Shown here piece after piece: positions 1 to 8,750 of a stretch of 64,000 bases of DNA. Made by a program: the position numbers and the translations under genes. Numbering within the stretch: position 1 is the first letter of the stretch; each line of letters opens with the position of its first letter. The DNA is from Nocardioides luti (lineage in GTDB: Bacteria > Actinomycetota > Actinomycetes > Propionibacteriales > Nocardioidaceae). The DNA is taken from NCBI RefSeq assembly GCF_014212315.1, contig NZ_JACKXE010000001.1, forward strand, positions 1,488,001-1,552,000. Direction: 5' to 3'. The notes under the pieces were generated by a model. That model was not told where the DNA came from. It saw only the letters and a list, made by a program, of their open reading frames with translations, and searched no databases.

Positions 1-3000
1 TGCAGCACGGCGTCCTGCAGGTCGAGCAGCTGGTCCATCAGCGCGCGGTCGCGGTTGACGGCCCCGGCGCCGCCGGTGTCGAGCTTCTCGCGGCGCTGCT
101 CGATCGCGGTGAGGTACGTCGGGTAGCGGCGCAGCTGGGCGACGCCGGCCTCCCCCACGAACCCCCGGTGCACCAGCCGCGCGAGCTGGCCCTTCATGTC
201 GGTCAGCGCCGGGAGGGTCGCCATGTCGGCGCGGCCGCTCAGCGCCTTGTCGGCGCGCCGCCACCCGTCCAGCGCCCGCATCAGGTCGCCGACGACGGCG
301 CGCAGGTGCGCCTCCTGGTCGCGTGCGGCCGCCGTGCGGAGCGCGGCGAACGCCGCCTCGTCCCGCACCACGGGGTGGGCGTCGACGACGGCCCCGACGA
401 CGGCCGCGCGGCAGTCCTCGAGCAGCTCGGCGACCGACGGGTACGGCGACCCGGCGAGCCCGAGCTTCTGCGCGTTGTCGAGCGAGTCGAGGACGGCCTT
501 CACCGGCGACGGCGTCGTGAGCAGGAGCAGGCGACGGACACCGAGGCGGTGCTGCGCCTCCTGCTCGGCCTCCGAGCCGAAGACCCGGATGCCGACCGTC
601 GTCCCCTCGTCGACGAGCCCCGGGAAGCCGCGGACCTCGTGCCCGGCGCGCTTCTGGGTGAAGGACGCCTCGACGGTCCCGAACACCCAGGAGGTCTCGC
701 CGGTGCGCGCGATGCCGCTGTCCGCGGCGACCTCGGCGATCGCCTGCGCGAACTTCGGCCGCAACGGCTCCTTGAGCGCCTCCAGGTCCTTGCCGCGCGC
801 CTGCTCACGGCCGGCGTCGTCGAGGACGCGGTACGTCGGGCGCAGGTGCTCGGGGACCTTGTCCCAGTCCCACGCCTCGCGTGGCACGACCACCCCGGTC
901 GTGGACCGGAAGTGCCGCTCGAGCGCGGCGAGCAGCGGCTCCTCGCCGGCCGGGACCGCGGCGAGGAACTCGCGAGCCCGGTTGGGCGCGGGCACGAAGT
1001 TGACCCGGAGGTTCTTGGGCAGGCTGCGGATCAGGCTGGTGACCAGCTCCTCGCGCAGGCCGGGCACGTTCCACGAGAAGTCGTCGGCGGCGACCCGGTT
1101 GAGGGTCGCGACCGGCACGTCGATCGTGAGGCCGTCCTCGGCCGCGCCCGGCTCGAAGTGGTAGCTGATCGGGAAGGTCAGGCCCTCCCCCAGGCCCGAC
1201 TCCCAGACCTCGGGGTAGTCCGCCTCGCGGATCTCGTCGGCACCGTCGTGGGTGAGCATCGCCGGGTCGAAGGTGAGCAGCTCGGGGTGCTCACGCCGGG
1301 TCCGCTTCCACCACTGGTCGAAGTGCGCCCCGCTCACCGCCTCGGCACCCACGCGGGCGTCGTAGAAGTCGAAGAGGGTGTGCTCGTCGACCACGATGCC
1401 GCGCCGACGGGCGCGGTGCTCGAGCTCCTCGGCCTCCTCGAGCAGGCGCAGGTTCTGCTCGTAGAACCGGTGCCGCGTCGACCACTCGCCGTAGACCAGG
1501 GCGTGCCGGATGAAGAGCTCGCGGGCCAGCGGCGGGTCGATCGAGCCGTAGTTGACCGCGCGGTCGGCGACCAGCGGTACGCCGTACAGCGTGACGCGCT
1601 CGAACGCCGTGACGGCCGCCCGCTTCTTCGACCAGTGCGGCTCGGAGTAGGTCCTCTTCACCAGGTCCTTGCCCAGCTGCTCGGCCCACTCGGGCTTGAT
1701 GGCGGCGTTCTGCCGCGCCCACAGCCGACTGGTCTCGACGAGCTCGCCGGCCATCAGGAACTGCGGGTTCTTCCGGGCCAGCCCACTCCCCGGGAAGATG
1801 GCGAACTTGGCGCCGCGGGCACCGAGGTACTCCCGCATCGGCCGCCGCCCGCTCGGCGACTTCTCCTTCTCGCGCTCCTCGAGCAGCCCGATGTGGCTCA
1901 GCAGCCCCGACAGCAGCGCCTGATGGATGCCGTCCGCGTCCGGCAGGTCGGCCGGCACCCCGAGGTCGACCTCCATCTCCTTGCACACCTGCCGCAGCTG
2001 CGACTCGAAGTCCTGCCACTCCCGCACCCGCAGGTAGTTGAGGAACTCCTTCTTGCACATCCGCCGGAACGCGCTCGAGCTGAGCTCCTTCTGCTGCTCC
2101 TTGACGTAGCGCCACAGGTTCAGCCACGTCAGGAAGTCGGAGTCCTCCGCCTTGAACCGCGCATGCTGCTGGTCCGCCTGCGCCTGCAGCTCCGCCGGCC
2201 GCTCCCGCGGGTCCTGCAGCGACAGCGCCGCCGCGATCACCAGCACCTCCCGCACGCACCCCAGCCGCTCCGCCTCCAGGATCATCCGCCCCAGCCGCGG
2301 GTCGATCGGCAACCGCGCCAACCGTCGCCCCACCTTCGTCAACCGCGGCCCCTGCGGACGGCCGCGGCGCTCGCGACCGGAGGCGCCGTTGCCCGTCTCT
2401 TCGGGGCGAGGGGGCTCCGAAGGCCGTGGTTGGGCCTGGCCCCCTCGGAGCGACGAAGGAGCGGAGAGGGTGGTAGGCCGAGGCGCGCCTCCGCCGGGAC
2501 GGGACGCCCGTTCCGGCTCCTGACGGCGCGACCCGCCCGACGAGTCGGCAGCGACCGGCCCAGCCGGAGAAGAATCCGCCCGCACCAACGCCCCCAGCTC
2601 CTCCAGGAGCTGAACCCCCGCAGCCACGTTGCGCTTGTCGGGCGGCTCCACGAACGGGAACCTCCCGACCTCCCCGAGCCCCAGCGAGGTCATCTGCAGG
2701 ATCACCGACGCGAGGTTCGTCCGCAGGATCTCCGGGTCGGTGAACGCCGGTCGCCCCTCGAAGTCCTCCTCGGCGTACAACCGGATCGCGATGCCGGCCT
2801 CGACCCGCCCGCAACGGCCGGAGCGCTGGTTCGCGGACGCCTGGCTGATCGGCTCGATCGGCAGCCGCTGCACCTTGGTCCGGGCCGAGTAGCGCGAGAT
2901 CCGCGCGACGCCCGAGTCCACGACGTACCGGATCCCCGGCACGGTCAGCGACGTCTCGGCGACGTTCGTGGCGAGCACGACGCGGCGGCCGGTGTGGGCG

Positions 3001-3890
3001 GCGAAGACCTTGTGCTGCTCGGCGGCCGAGAGCCGCGAGTAGAGCGGTACGACCTCGAGCGGCTGCTTGCGACGGTCGAGCTTCGCGAGGTCGTCGAGCG
3101 CGTCGGCGGTGTCGCGGATCTCCCGCTCGCCGGGCAGGAACACCAGGATGTCGCCGGGGCCCTCGGCGGAGAGCTCCTGGACGGCCTCGACGATCGCCTC
3201 GGTCTGGTCGCGGACGACGGCCTCGCCCTCCTCGTCCTCCTCCGGGAGCTCGACGAGCGGGCGGTAGCGGACCTCGACGGGGTAGGTGCGCCCGGAGACC
3301 TCGATGATCGGCGCGGGCCGGCCGTGCCGGTCGGCGAAGTGGGCGGCGAAGCGCTGCGGGTCGATCGTCGCCGAGGTGATGATCAGCTTGAGGTCGGGGC
3401 GCCTGGGCAGCAGCCGCCGCAGGTAGCCGAGCAGGAAGTCGATGTTGAGGCTGCGCTCGTGCGCCTCGTCGATGATGATCGTGTCGTACTTCTTCAGCTG
3501 CCGGTCGCGCTGCAGCTCGGCGAGCAGGATGCCGTCGGTCATCAGCTTCACCCGGCTGGACCTCGAGGTCCGGTCGGTGAAGCGGACCTGGTAGCCGACC
3601 AGGTCGCCCAGCTCGGTGCCGAGCTCGGAGGCGATCCGCTCGGCGACCGAGCGTGCGGCGATCCGGCGCGGCTGGGTGTGCCCGATCAGGCCCCCGCCCC
3701 GGCCGGGACGACCGCGGCCGAGCTCGAGGCAGATCTTGGGGATCTGGGTGGTCTTCCCGGACCCGGTCTCGCCGGCGATGATCACGACCTGGTGGTCGCG
3801 GATCGCGGCGGCGATGTCCTCGCGCCGCTGGGTGACCGGCAGCTCGGGAGGGTAGGTGATCGTCGGATCACCGGTGGCTGGGCCGGACAT
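1..3890 (-). CDS. hrpA: ATP-dependent RNA helicase HrpA (DEAH box), C-terminus cut by window edge
   Basis: This is a large DExH/DEAH helicase that would unwind structured RNA; E. coli HrpA has been linked to mRNA processing and ribosome rescue. From the ATG at 3890 it runs off the left edge after about 1296 codons, close to the family's usual 1300 aa, so little is missing. Walker A (GETGSGKT) lies at residues 40-47 and DEAH at 141-144. The SAT motif, the helicase C region with the QR.GR.GR-type motif, and the HrpA-specific PxDPRLxRM helical region follow. The long C-terminal region typical of HrpA, not of shorter DEAH helicases, is present. A Pro/Arg/Ser-rich insertion of about 75 residues (roughly 438-514) sits in a loop between the winged-helix start and the LTxxGRxLxxLPxDPR motif. 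The long open frame on the opposite strand is a GC artefact. Confidence 0.93.
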   Translation of the reverse strand, partial: MSGPATGDPTITYPPELPVTQRREDIAAAIRDHQVVIIAGETGSGKTTQIPKICLELGRGRPGRGGGLIGHTQPRRIAARSVAERIASELGTELGDLVGYQVRFTDRTSRSSRVKLMTDGILLAELQRDRQLKKYDTIIIDEAHERSLNIDFLLGYLRRLLPRRPDLKLIITSATIDPQRFAAHFADRHGRPAPIIEVSGRTYPVEVRYRPLVELPEEDEEGEAVVRDQTEAIVEAVQELSAEGPGDILVFLPGEREIRDTADALDDLAKLDRRKQPLEVVPLYSRLSAAEQHKVFAAHTGRRVVLATNVAETSLTVPGIRYVVDSGVARISRYSARTKVQRLPIEPISQASANQRSGRCGRVEAGIAIRLYAEEDFEGRPAFTDPEILRTNLASVILQMTSLGLGEVGRFPFVEPPDKRNVAAGVQLLEELGALVRADSSPAGPVAADSSGGSRRQEPERASRPGGGAPRPTTLSAPSSLRGGQAQPRPSEPPRPEETGNGASGRERRGRPQGPRLTKVGRRLARLPIDPRLGRMILEAERLGCVREVLVIAAALSLQDPRERPAELQAQADQQHARFKAEDSDFLTWLNLWRYVKEQQKELSSSAFRRMCKKEFLNYLRVREWQDFESQLRQVCKEMEVDLGVPADLPDADGIHQALLSGLLSHIGLLEEREKEKSPSGRRPMREYLGARGAKFAIFPGSGLARKNPQFLMAGELVETSRLWARQNAAIKPEWAEQLGKDLVKRTYSEPHWSKKRAAVTAFERVTLYGVPLVADRAVNYGSIDPPLARELFIRHALVYGEWSTRHRFYEQNLRLLEEAEELEHRARRRGIVVDEHTLFDFYDARVGAEAVSGAHFDQWWKRTRREHPELLTFDPAMLTHDGADEIREADYPEVWESGLGEGLTFPISYHFEPGAAEDGLTIDVPVATLNRVAADDFSWNVPGLREELVTSLIRSLPKNLRVNFVPAPNRAREFLAAVPAGEEPLLAALERHFRSTTGVVVPREAWDWDKVPEHLRPTYRVLDDAGREQARGKDLEALKEPLRPKFAQAIAEVAADSGIARTGETSWVFGTVEASFTQKRAGHEVRGFPGLVDEGTTVGIRVFGSEAEQEAQHRLGVRRLLLLTTPSPVKAVLDSLDNAQKLGLAGSPYPSVAELLEDCRAAVVGAVVDAHPVVRDEAAFAALRTAAARDQEAHLRAVVGDLMRALDGWRRADKALSGRADMATLPALTDMKGQLARLVHRGFVGEAGVAQLRRYPTYLTAIEQRREKLDTGGAGAVNRDRALMDQLLDLQDAVL
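2414..2511. repeat. Palindrome-rich in-frame insertion within hrpA
   Basis: This stretch encodes much of the low-complexity loop of HrpA and is full of inverted repeats. GCTCCGA at 2414-2420 pairs with TCGGAGC at 2445-2451, enclosing AGGCC/GGCCT (2421-2425 and 2433-2437). GAGGCGCGCCTC at 2480-2491 is a perfect palindrome. ACGGG/CCCGT at 2499-2503 and 2507-2511 has a 3-nt loop. Such density is unusual inside a helicase gene and looks like a REP-type element domesticated in frame. The origin is inferred; other copies in the genome would be needed to prove it. Confidence 0.45.
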
Positions 3891-3933
3891 GATGGCCCCA
3901 TTGTGCCCGGGGCGCCCAGCGCGGGCGAAACGG

Positions 3934-5235
3934 TTAGTTGAGCGGCTGCCACCGGTCGTCGGTGACCAGCGCGAGCGCGCGGTCGACGGGGAAGTCGGCG
4001 CCGTCGTACGCCGGCGCGAAGACGACCCGCACCTCGTAGGACGGCCCGTCGTAGATCGCCTGGAAGCCACCGCCCCACTTCGCACGCACGTGACCGACCA
4101 GCACCTCCTTGCCGTCCACGACCGGGTGCTCGCAGCGGTCGAACTGCGCGCGGAAGCAGCCGCCCGGGTCGGCGACCGGACCCATCAGCGGCGTCGCGTC
4201 CCAGGAGAGCTCGCCGCGGTCGCGGCCGTCGACCAGCCAGTGGCCGGCGACCCAGGCCTCGGACCGCCCGGACGTCTGGAGGTCGCCGAGGCTCTCGCCG
4301 GAGGCGAGCAGCGTCGCGCGCCCGACCTCCTCGAAAACGGCGGAGTCGAGCAGCGGCGGCACGTCGGGGGCGCCGCCGGGCAGGGACAGCCGCTCGTCGG
4401 CGGCGGCGCCGACGAGCGCCTGCTCGGTGACGTCGAGGCCCGAGACGCCCACGGTCGAGTTGTTCCCGAAGAGGCTGCTCGCGGTCAGGACCACGACCTG
4501 GCCGTCCTCGTGCTCGACCGCGACCTCGACGACGTCGTCGTGCACGGCGACCTCGGCGGAGCGGGCCGAGCCGGGCGCCTCGGCGTCGTGGCAGCGCCAG
4601 CCCTCGGCCTCCGCGCCGGACGAGCCGCACAGCCAGTACGTGCCGGACCAGCCGGCGTTCACGCTGACCTGGAGCATGCCGAGCCCGGACTCGCCGTCGT
4701 TGCGCCAGCCGTACTTCGAGCCGAGCGAGGTGACCTGGCCGCCCGCGCTGCCCCCCTGCTGGTTGCCGTTGGCCCGGGTGTACTTCACGAGGTGGTCCCA
4801 GCCGGGATCGAGGTGGGCGGCGAGGACCTGTTGGTACGCCGCCAGCGTCGCGTGGTCGGAGGGCGGAGGTGCCAGCGGCGTCTGGGCGCCCTGTGTCGTG
4901 CGCGCCTGGGTGCGGTCGGTCCCCGGGGTGGCGCTCGCGCCCGTGCCCGACGGCGCCGGGCTCGCGGAGCCGCCGGCGTAGTCGGGGCGCTCCGCGGCGG
5001 ACCCCAGCCCCGGCGCCACGGTGGCGCCCAGGCCCAGGACGCCCACGGTGGCCAGGCAGGCGCCGCCGATCACGAAGCGCTGGCGGACCAGGCGTGCCCG
5101 GCCGCGGGCCAGGTCCTCCTCCACCGGGACGGCCGGCGCCTCGACGCCGGCGGCGAGGCGCCGCAGATGCTCGTCGAGGTCGCGGGGGTCGAGCGGCCGG
5201 TCGAGCGGCTCGGGGTGCTCGGGGGTGTGGGTCAT
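3934..5235 (-). CDS. Membrane-anchored partner of the SigE-family sigma factor
   Basis: This 433-aa protein has a short acidic and basic cytoplasmic N-terminus (to about residue 45), one membrane segment (about 46-70) and a Ser/Thr/Pro/Gly-rich linker. A large extracytoplasmic domain of no family I can name follows. Its ATG overlaps the sigma factor stop by 4 nt (ATGA), so the two are translationally coupled. In actinobacteria the gene in this position often encodes the regulator or effector of the SigE-family sigma factor, so an anti-sigma or sensing role is plausible. I see no classical zinc anti-sigma motif. The architecture and pairing are visible; the function is inferred. Confidence 0.7.
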   Translation of the reverse strand: MTHTPEHPEPLDRPLDPRDLDEHLRRLAAGVEAPAVPVEEDLARGRARLVRQRFVIGGACLATVGVLGLGATVAPGLGSAAERPDYAGGSASPAPSGTGASATPGTDRTQARTTQGAQTPLAPPPSDHATLAAYQQVLAAHLDPGWDHLVKYTRANGNQQGGSAGGQVTSLGSKYGWRNDGESGLGMLQVSVNAGWSGTYWLCGSSGAEAEGWRCHDAEAPGSARSAEVAVHDDVVEVAVEHEDGQVVVLTASSLFGNNSTVGVSGLDVTEQALVGAAADERLSLPGGAPDVPPLLDSAVFEEVGRATLLASGESLGDLQTSGRSEAWVAGHWLVDGRDRGELSWDATPLMGPVADPGGCFRAQFDRCEHPVVDGKEVLVGHVRAKWGGGFQAIYDGPSYEVRVVFAPAYDGADFPVDRALALVTDDRWQPLN

Positions 5236-5750
5236 CGGAGGTCTCCCGGGGCGTGCGTCGACTCGGCCGGCGTCAGCACGTGCCGCAGGCGGGCGAGGGC
5301 GTCGGACGTCTGGCTCTTCACCGTCCCGGGGCTGATCCCCAGGTCGGCGGCGGTCTCGTCGACGGACAGGCCCCAGTAGTGCCGCAGCACCACCACGCGC
5401 CGTTGTCCGGGAGCCAGCCCCCGCAGGGCGGTCCAGAGAGCGTCGGAGTCCTCGGCGCTGACGCCGTCCGGGGCGGCCCGGTCGAGCAGGCGGTCCTCGA
5501 CCGGCCGCTCCCGGCGCCAGGGGCGGCGCACCTCGTCGAGGTGGCTGTTGACCACGATCCGGCGGGCGTAGGCGTCGACCGAGTCGAGGCGCGACGCGCG
5601 CGGCCACGCGGCGTACAGCTTCGCCAGCGCGGTCTGCACGATGTCCTCGGCGCGGTGCGGGTCACCGCAGAGGAGATAGGCCGTGCGGTACAGGTGGGCG
5701 CGACGCTGCGCGACGTACGCGCTGTAGCCGTCGTCCCGTGCTGCCCGCAT
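5232..5750 (-). CDS. SigE-family RNA polymerase sigma-70 factor
   Basis: A compact 172-aa sigma factor with only regions 2 and 4, as in the actinobacterial SigE/ECF subgroup. Region 2 includes YRTAYLLCGDPHRAEDIVQ near residues 20-40, which would contact core RNA polymerase and the -10 element. Region 4 (about residues 105-165) has a clear helix-turn-helix, DETAADLGISPGTVKSQ, for the -35 element. It is followed at once, with a 4-nt overlap, by the single-pass membrane protein at 3934-5235, a typical sigma/partner pair. The target promoters cannot be deduced here. The upstream 5751-5898 region may hold its own promoter. Confidence 0.92.
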   Translation of the reverse strand: MRAARDDGYSAYVAQRRAHLYRTAYLLCGDPHRAEDIVQTALAKLYAAWPRASRLDSVDAYARRIVVNSHLDEVRRPWRRERPVEDRLLDRAAPDGVSAEDSDALWTALRGLAPGQRRVVVLRHYWGLSVDETAADLGISPGTVKSQTSDALARLRHVLTPAESTHAPGDLR

Positions 5751-5779
5751 CCACGACCCCTGTGCCCGTCGAGCCCGTC

Positions 5780-5798
5780 ACCGGGTCCACGACCCGGT
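5780..5798 (-). terminator. Hairpin between the Gly-rich membrane gene and the sigma factor gene
   Basis: ACCGGGTC and GACCCGGT form an 8-bp stem with a CAC loop. It lies downstream of the minus-strand gene ending at 5899 and just before the sigma factor start. No T-tract follows, so it may be a weak terminator or an operator. Confidence 0.3.
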
Positions 5799-5860
5799 GC
5801 TCTCTTCTACCTCCCTGACGGAGCCGGCGCCAGAACGGTTGGGTCGTGCCGCCCTTTCGT

Positions 5861-5896
5861 CGGTCGGGACGGTCGAGACGGTCGGGACGGTCGGGG
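5861..5896. repeat. Four tandem 9-bp repeats, CGGTCGGGA type
   Basis: CGGTCGGGA, CGGTCGAGA, CGGTCGGGA and CGGTCGGGG lie head to tail, ending 2 nt before the stop codon of the minus-strand gene at 5899. The array is non-coding and would be prone to copy-number change by slippage. Confidence 0.7.
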
Positions 5897-5898
5897 CC

Positions 5899-6411
5899 TC
5901 AGGTGTTGTCGCCGCTCGTGGTGTCGCCGCTCCCGTCGGGCTGGACGTCGTCCTGCTGCGTGGTGCCGGGCGGCACGCCCGGGGCCCCGGCCGGCGGCTG
6001 GCCCGGGACGCCCTGCTGGGTGCTGCCGCCCGGCTGGCCCTGCGGCAGCTGGCCCTGCTGGCCCGTCTGGCCGGGGAGCTGGCCGTTCTGGGTGATCCCG
6101 GGGCGGCCGAAGCCGCCCCCGGGACCGCCGGAGCGGCCGCTGCTGCCGCCGTCGCTCATCGCCCCGAGCGCGGCGCCGCCGGCGCCGCCGAGCACGAGGC
6201 TGGCCAGCGCGACCGCGGCGACGGCCCGCAGGCCCAGGACCCGGTGGCGCAGGCCGCCGGCCGGCGCGGCGGCCGCGGTGGGGGTCGACGGGGTCGTCGG
6301 CAGGGCGGTCGTGGCCGCCGGCGCCGGCGGGGCGGGCGGCGGGGTGGGGGCGACGTAGGCGTCGTGCGGGGTGGGGTCGCCGGCGGACTGGATCGGTTGC
6401 GTGTCGTTCAT
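5899..6411 (-). CDS. Small Gly/Pro/Gln-rich single-pass membrane protein
   Basis: A 170-aa protein with a Pro/Ala/Thr-rich cytoplasmic N-terminus (about 60 residues) and one hydrophobic segment (about residues 66-90, AVAAVALASLVLGGAGGAAL). Its outer tail is almost wholly Gly, Pro and Gln, with repeats such as GQTGQQGQLPQGQPGG. I chose the ATG at 6411; an upstream in-frame extension would cross the shared promoter region. It is divergent from the response regulator and shares a regulatory region with phased CCACAG/CTGTG boxes, so it is probably controlled by that two-component system. I do not recognise a family. The low-complexity tail suggests a wall-spanning or adhesive segment, but this is inference. 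Confidence 0.65.
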   Translation of the reverse strand: MNDTQPIQSAGDPTPHDAYVAPTPPPAPPAPAATTALPTTPSTPTAAAAPAGGLRHRVLGLRAVAAVALASLVLGGAGGAALGAMSDGGSSGRSGGPGGGFGRPGITQNGQLPGQTGQQGQLPQGQPGGSTQQGVPGQPPAGAPGVPPGTTQQDDVQPDGSGDTTSGDNT

Positions 6412-6434
6412 GGCGCCGACTGTGGCCAGCGAGG

Positions 6435-6506
6435 CTGTGCCCGCGCTGTGGCCCAGCGGTGAGAGAGTCGTGAGGTCACCACAGACAGTCCACAGGAAAC
6501 CCACAG
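6435..6506. promoter_or_regulatory. Phased CCACAG/CTGTG boxes, candidate OmpR-family operator
   Basis: CCACAG occurs at 6479, 6490 and 6501, exactly 11 bp apart, just upstream of the response regulator start at 6530. On the other side CTGTG occurs at 6435 and 6446, also 11 bp apart and inverted, facing the divergent gene that starts at 6411. OmpR-family regulators bind direct repeats with about 11-bp phasing, so both promoters are probably autoregulated by the response regulator. Confidence 0.55.
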
Positions 6507-6529
6507 CGAGGATCGGCAGGGTACGACGC

Positions 6530-7240
6530 ATGGAGCTGACCAGGACCGACGGATCCCCCCTGCGCGTGCTCGTCGTGGACGACGAGGTGAACATCGCCGA
6601 GCTGATCTCGATGGCGCTGCGCTACGAGGGCTGGGACGTCACGACGGCGCACACCGGCACCAGGGCCGTCGCCGCCGCCAAGGAGTTCCGCCCCGACGCG
6701 GTGGTGCTCGACATGATGCTGCCCGACTTCGACGGGCTCGAGGTGCTGCGCCGGATGCGCGCCAGCGACCCCGACGTACCCGTCGTCTTCCTCACCGCCC
6801 GCGACGCGGTCGAGGACCGGGTCGCGGGGTTGACCGCGGGTGGTGACGACTACGTGACCAAGCCGTTCTCCCTCGAGGAGGTCGTGGCCCGGCTGCGGGG
6901 GCTGATGCGGCGCTCCGGCGCGCAGCAGACCGCCTCGTCGTCGGTCCTCACGGTCGGCGACCTGCGCCTCGACGAGGACAGCCACGAGGTGTTCCGCGAC
7001 GGCGAGGAGATCTCGCTGACCGCGACCGAGTTCGAGCTGCTCCGCTTCCTGATGCGCAACCCGCGCCGGGTGCTGTCCAAGGCGCAGATCCTGGACCGGG
7101 TGTGGAACTACGACTTCGGCGGCCAGGCCAACGTCGTCGAGCTCTACATCTCCTACCTGCGCAAGAAGATCGACGCCGGGCGCGACCCGATGATCCACAC
7201 GATGCGGGGCGCCGGCTACGTCCTGAAGCCGGCGTCGTAG
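6530..7240 (+). CDS. OmpR-family two-component response regulator
   Basis: A 236-aa DNA-binding response regulator. The receiver domain spans about residues 8-122, with the acidic pocket DDE near residues 15-17, phospho-acceptor D61 in VVLDMMLPDFDG and the conserved Lys of VTKPFSLEEV. A winged-helix Trans_reg_C domain fills the C-terminal 100 residues, with ELLRFLMRNPRRVLSKAQIL and the YISYLRKKID recognition region. I chose the ATG at 6530 because the receiver begins directly after it. The histidine kinase follows 3 nt after the stop, and the GT39 gene lies downstream. It resembles the TcrA/PrrA-type regulators of actinobacteria; the signal is unknown. Confidence 0.95.
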   Translation: MELTRTDGSPLRVLVVDDEVNIAELISMALRYEGWDVTTAHTGTRAVAAAKEFRPDAVVLDMMLPDFDGLEVLRRMRASDPDVPVVFLTARDAVEDRVAGLTAGGDDYVTKPFSLEEVVARLRGLMRRSGAQQTASSSVLTVGDLRLDEDSHEVFRDGEEISLTATEFELLRFLMRNPRRVLSKAQILDRVWNYDFGGQANVVELYISYLRKKIDAGRDPMIHTMRGAGYVLKPAS

Positions 7241-7243
7241 TCC

Positions 7244-8671
7244 ATGCGCAACCGCTTCGCGTCGCTCACCTCGCGCCTCGTCGTCACGACGGTGGTGCTG
7301 GTCGCCGTGCTCTCGGTCCTCATCGGGACGGCCACGTCGCTCGCGATGCGCAACTACCTGATGGACCAGCTCGACAGCGACATCGTGAGCTCGGCCAAGG
7401 CCATCACCAGCGACCACGACGACGGACCTCCGGGCGCCGGCGGACGGTTCACCGGGCGCAACCAGGGCCCGGGGACGCTCAACGCCTTCCTCGGCACCGA
7501 CCAGCACGGTGAGGTCCTGGGCAGCCGCCCGGGCGACCGGCGCGCCCTCTCCAGCGCGGCGCTCGAGGTGCTCGACGACGTCCCCGCCGACGGTCGGGTG
7601 CATGCCGTCACCCTCCCGGCGTTCGGGTCCTACCGGGTGACCGCGCTCGAGGCGACGATGCTGAGTCCTTCGGGCACCGCGGACGGCGTGCTCGTCATCG
7701 GGATGCCCTCCTCCGACGTCGACGACACGGTGGCCAGCCTGATCTGGTGGGAGGCCCTGCTCGGCCTGCTGGGCGTGCTCGTCGCGGCCGGCGCCGCCTC
7801 CTACGTCGTACGACGTCAGCTCCGCCCCCTGCACGAGGTGGCCGACACCGCCCACGCGGTCGCCGCCCTCCCGCTCGCGTCCGGCGAGATCGACCTCGCC
7901 GAGCGGGTCCCCGAGCACCTCACCGACGAGCGAACCGAGGTCGGTCAGGTCGGCGCGGCGCTCAACACCCTGCTCGCGCACGTCGAGTCGTCGCTGTCCG
8001 CGCGGCACCGCAGCGAGCAGCAGGTGCGGCAGTTCGTCGCGGACGCCTCCCACGAGCTGCGCTCCCCGCTGGCCACGATCGCGGGTTACACCGAGCTGGC
8101 CCGCCGACGCCCCGACGACGCCGGCACCGTGCGCACCGCGCTCGACAAGGTCGAGGAGGAGTCCGGCCGGATGACCTCGCTGGTCGAGGACCTCCTGCTG
8201 CTCGCCCGGCTGGACTCGGGCCGCCCACTCGAGCGCCGGCCCGTCGACCTCACGCTGCTGCTGCTCGAGGCGGTCTCCGACGCCCGCGTGGTCGCGCCAG
8301 ACCACCGCTGGCAGCTGGAGCTCCCCGACGACGCGGTCGAGGTCGAGGGCGACGAGCAGCGGCTGCACCAGGTGGTGACGAACCTGCTGACGAACGCCCG
8401 GAAGTACACCCCGGCCGGCACCACCGTCACCGTGCGCGCCACCGCGTCCGGCTTCGCCGTGCACGACGACGGACCCGGCTTCCCGCCCGAGCTGGCGGAC
8501 CACGCCTTCGAGCGGTTCGCCCGCGGCGACACCTCCCGCACGCGCGGCGCCGACGGCGGCGCCGGCCTCGGGCTGAGCCTCGTCGAGGCGATCGTCAGCG
8601 CGCACGGCGGCACCGTCACCCTGGCCTCCGAGCCCGGGGACACCACGCTGACCGTCACGCTGCCGTCCTGA
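7244..8671 (+). CDS. Sensor histidine kinase (HAMP, HisKA, HATPase)
   Basis: A 475-aa membrane kinase partnered with the preceding regulator. TM1 is at about residues 11-35. An extracytoplasmic sensor region of about 130 residues with no obvious fold follows, then TM2 near 166-188. A HAMP linker comes next, then the HisKA box with phospho-acceptor H270 in DASHELRSPL. The HATPase_c domain has an N box (LLTNARKYTP), a DDGPGF G1 box and a GLGLSLVEAI G2 box. It starts 3 nt after the regulator stop, so the two are co-transcribed. It probably responds to an envelope signal, given the downstream GT39 gene, but the ligand cannot be read from sequence. Confidence 0.95.
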   Translation: MRNRFASLTSRLVVTTVVLVAVLSVLIGTATSLAMRNYLMDQLDSDIVSSAKAITSDHDDGPPGAGGRFTGRNQGPGTLNAFLGTDQHGEVLGSRPGDRRALSSAALEVLDDVPADGRVHAVTLPAFGSYRVTALEATMLSPSGTADGVLVIGMPSSDVDDTVASLIWWEALLGLLGVLVAAGAASYVVRRQLRPLHEVADTAHAVAALPLASGEIDLAERVPEHLTDERTEVGQVGAALNTLLAHVESSLSARHRSEQQVRQFVADASHELRSPLATIAGYTELARRRPDDAGTVRTALDKVEEESGRMTSLVEDLLLLARLDSGRPLERRPVDLTLLLLEAVSDARVVAPDHRWQLELPDDAVEVEGDEQRLHQVVTNLLTNARKYTPAGTTVTVRATASGFAVHDDGPGFPPELADHAFERFARGDTSRTRGADGGAGLGLSLVEAIVSAHGGTVTLASEPGDTTLTVTLPS

Positions 8672-8750
8672 GGATCGCCACGTCGGCCTTCACAGCCACC
8701 TGACAGGGCAGACCGACGGTGGACCCAGACGGGCCGCCGACAGTGGGGTC

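Noticed and set aside
168..3941. A 1257-codon open frame on the plus strand
   Set aside because: It lies antisense to hrpA, has Arg/Pro/Asp-rich shadow composition with no domain, and follows from the high GC content. hrpA motifs on the minus strand are unambiguous.
5899..6594. A longer form of the Gly-rich membrane protein starting at 6594
   Set aside because: It would run through the response regulator start and the phased regulatory boxes; the ATG at 6411 gives the normal architecture.
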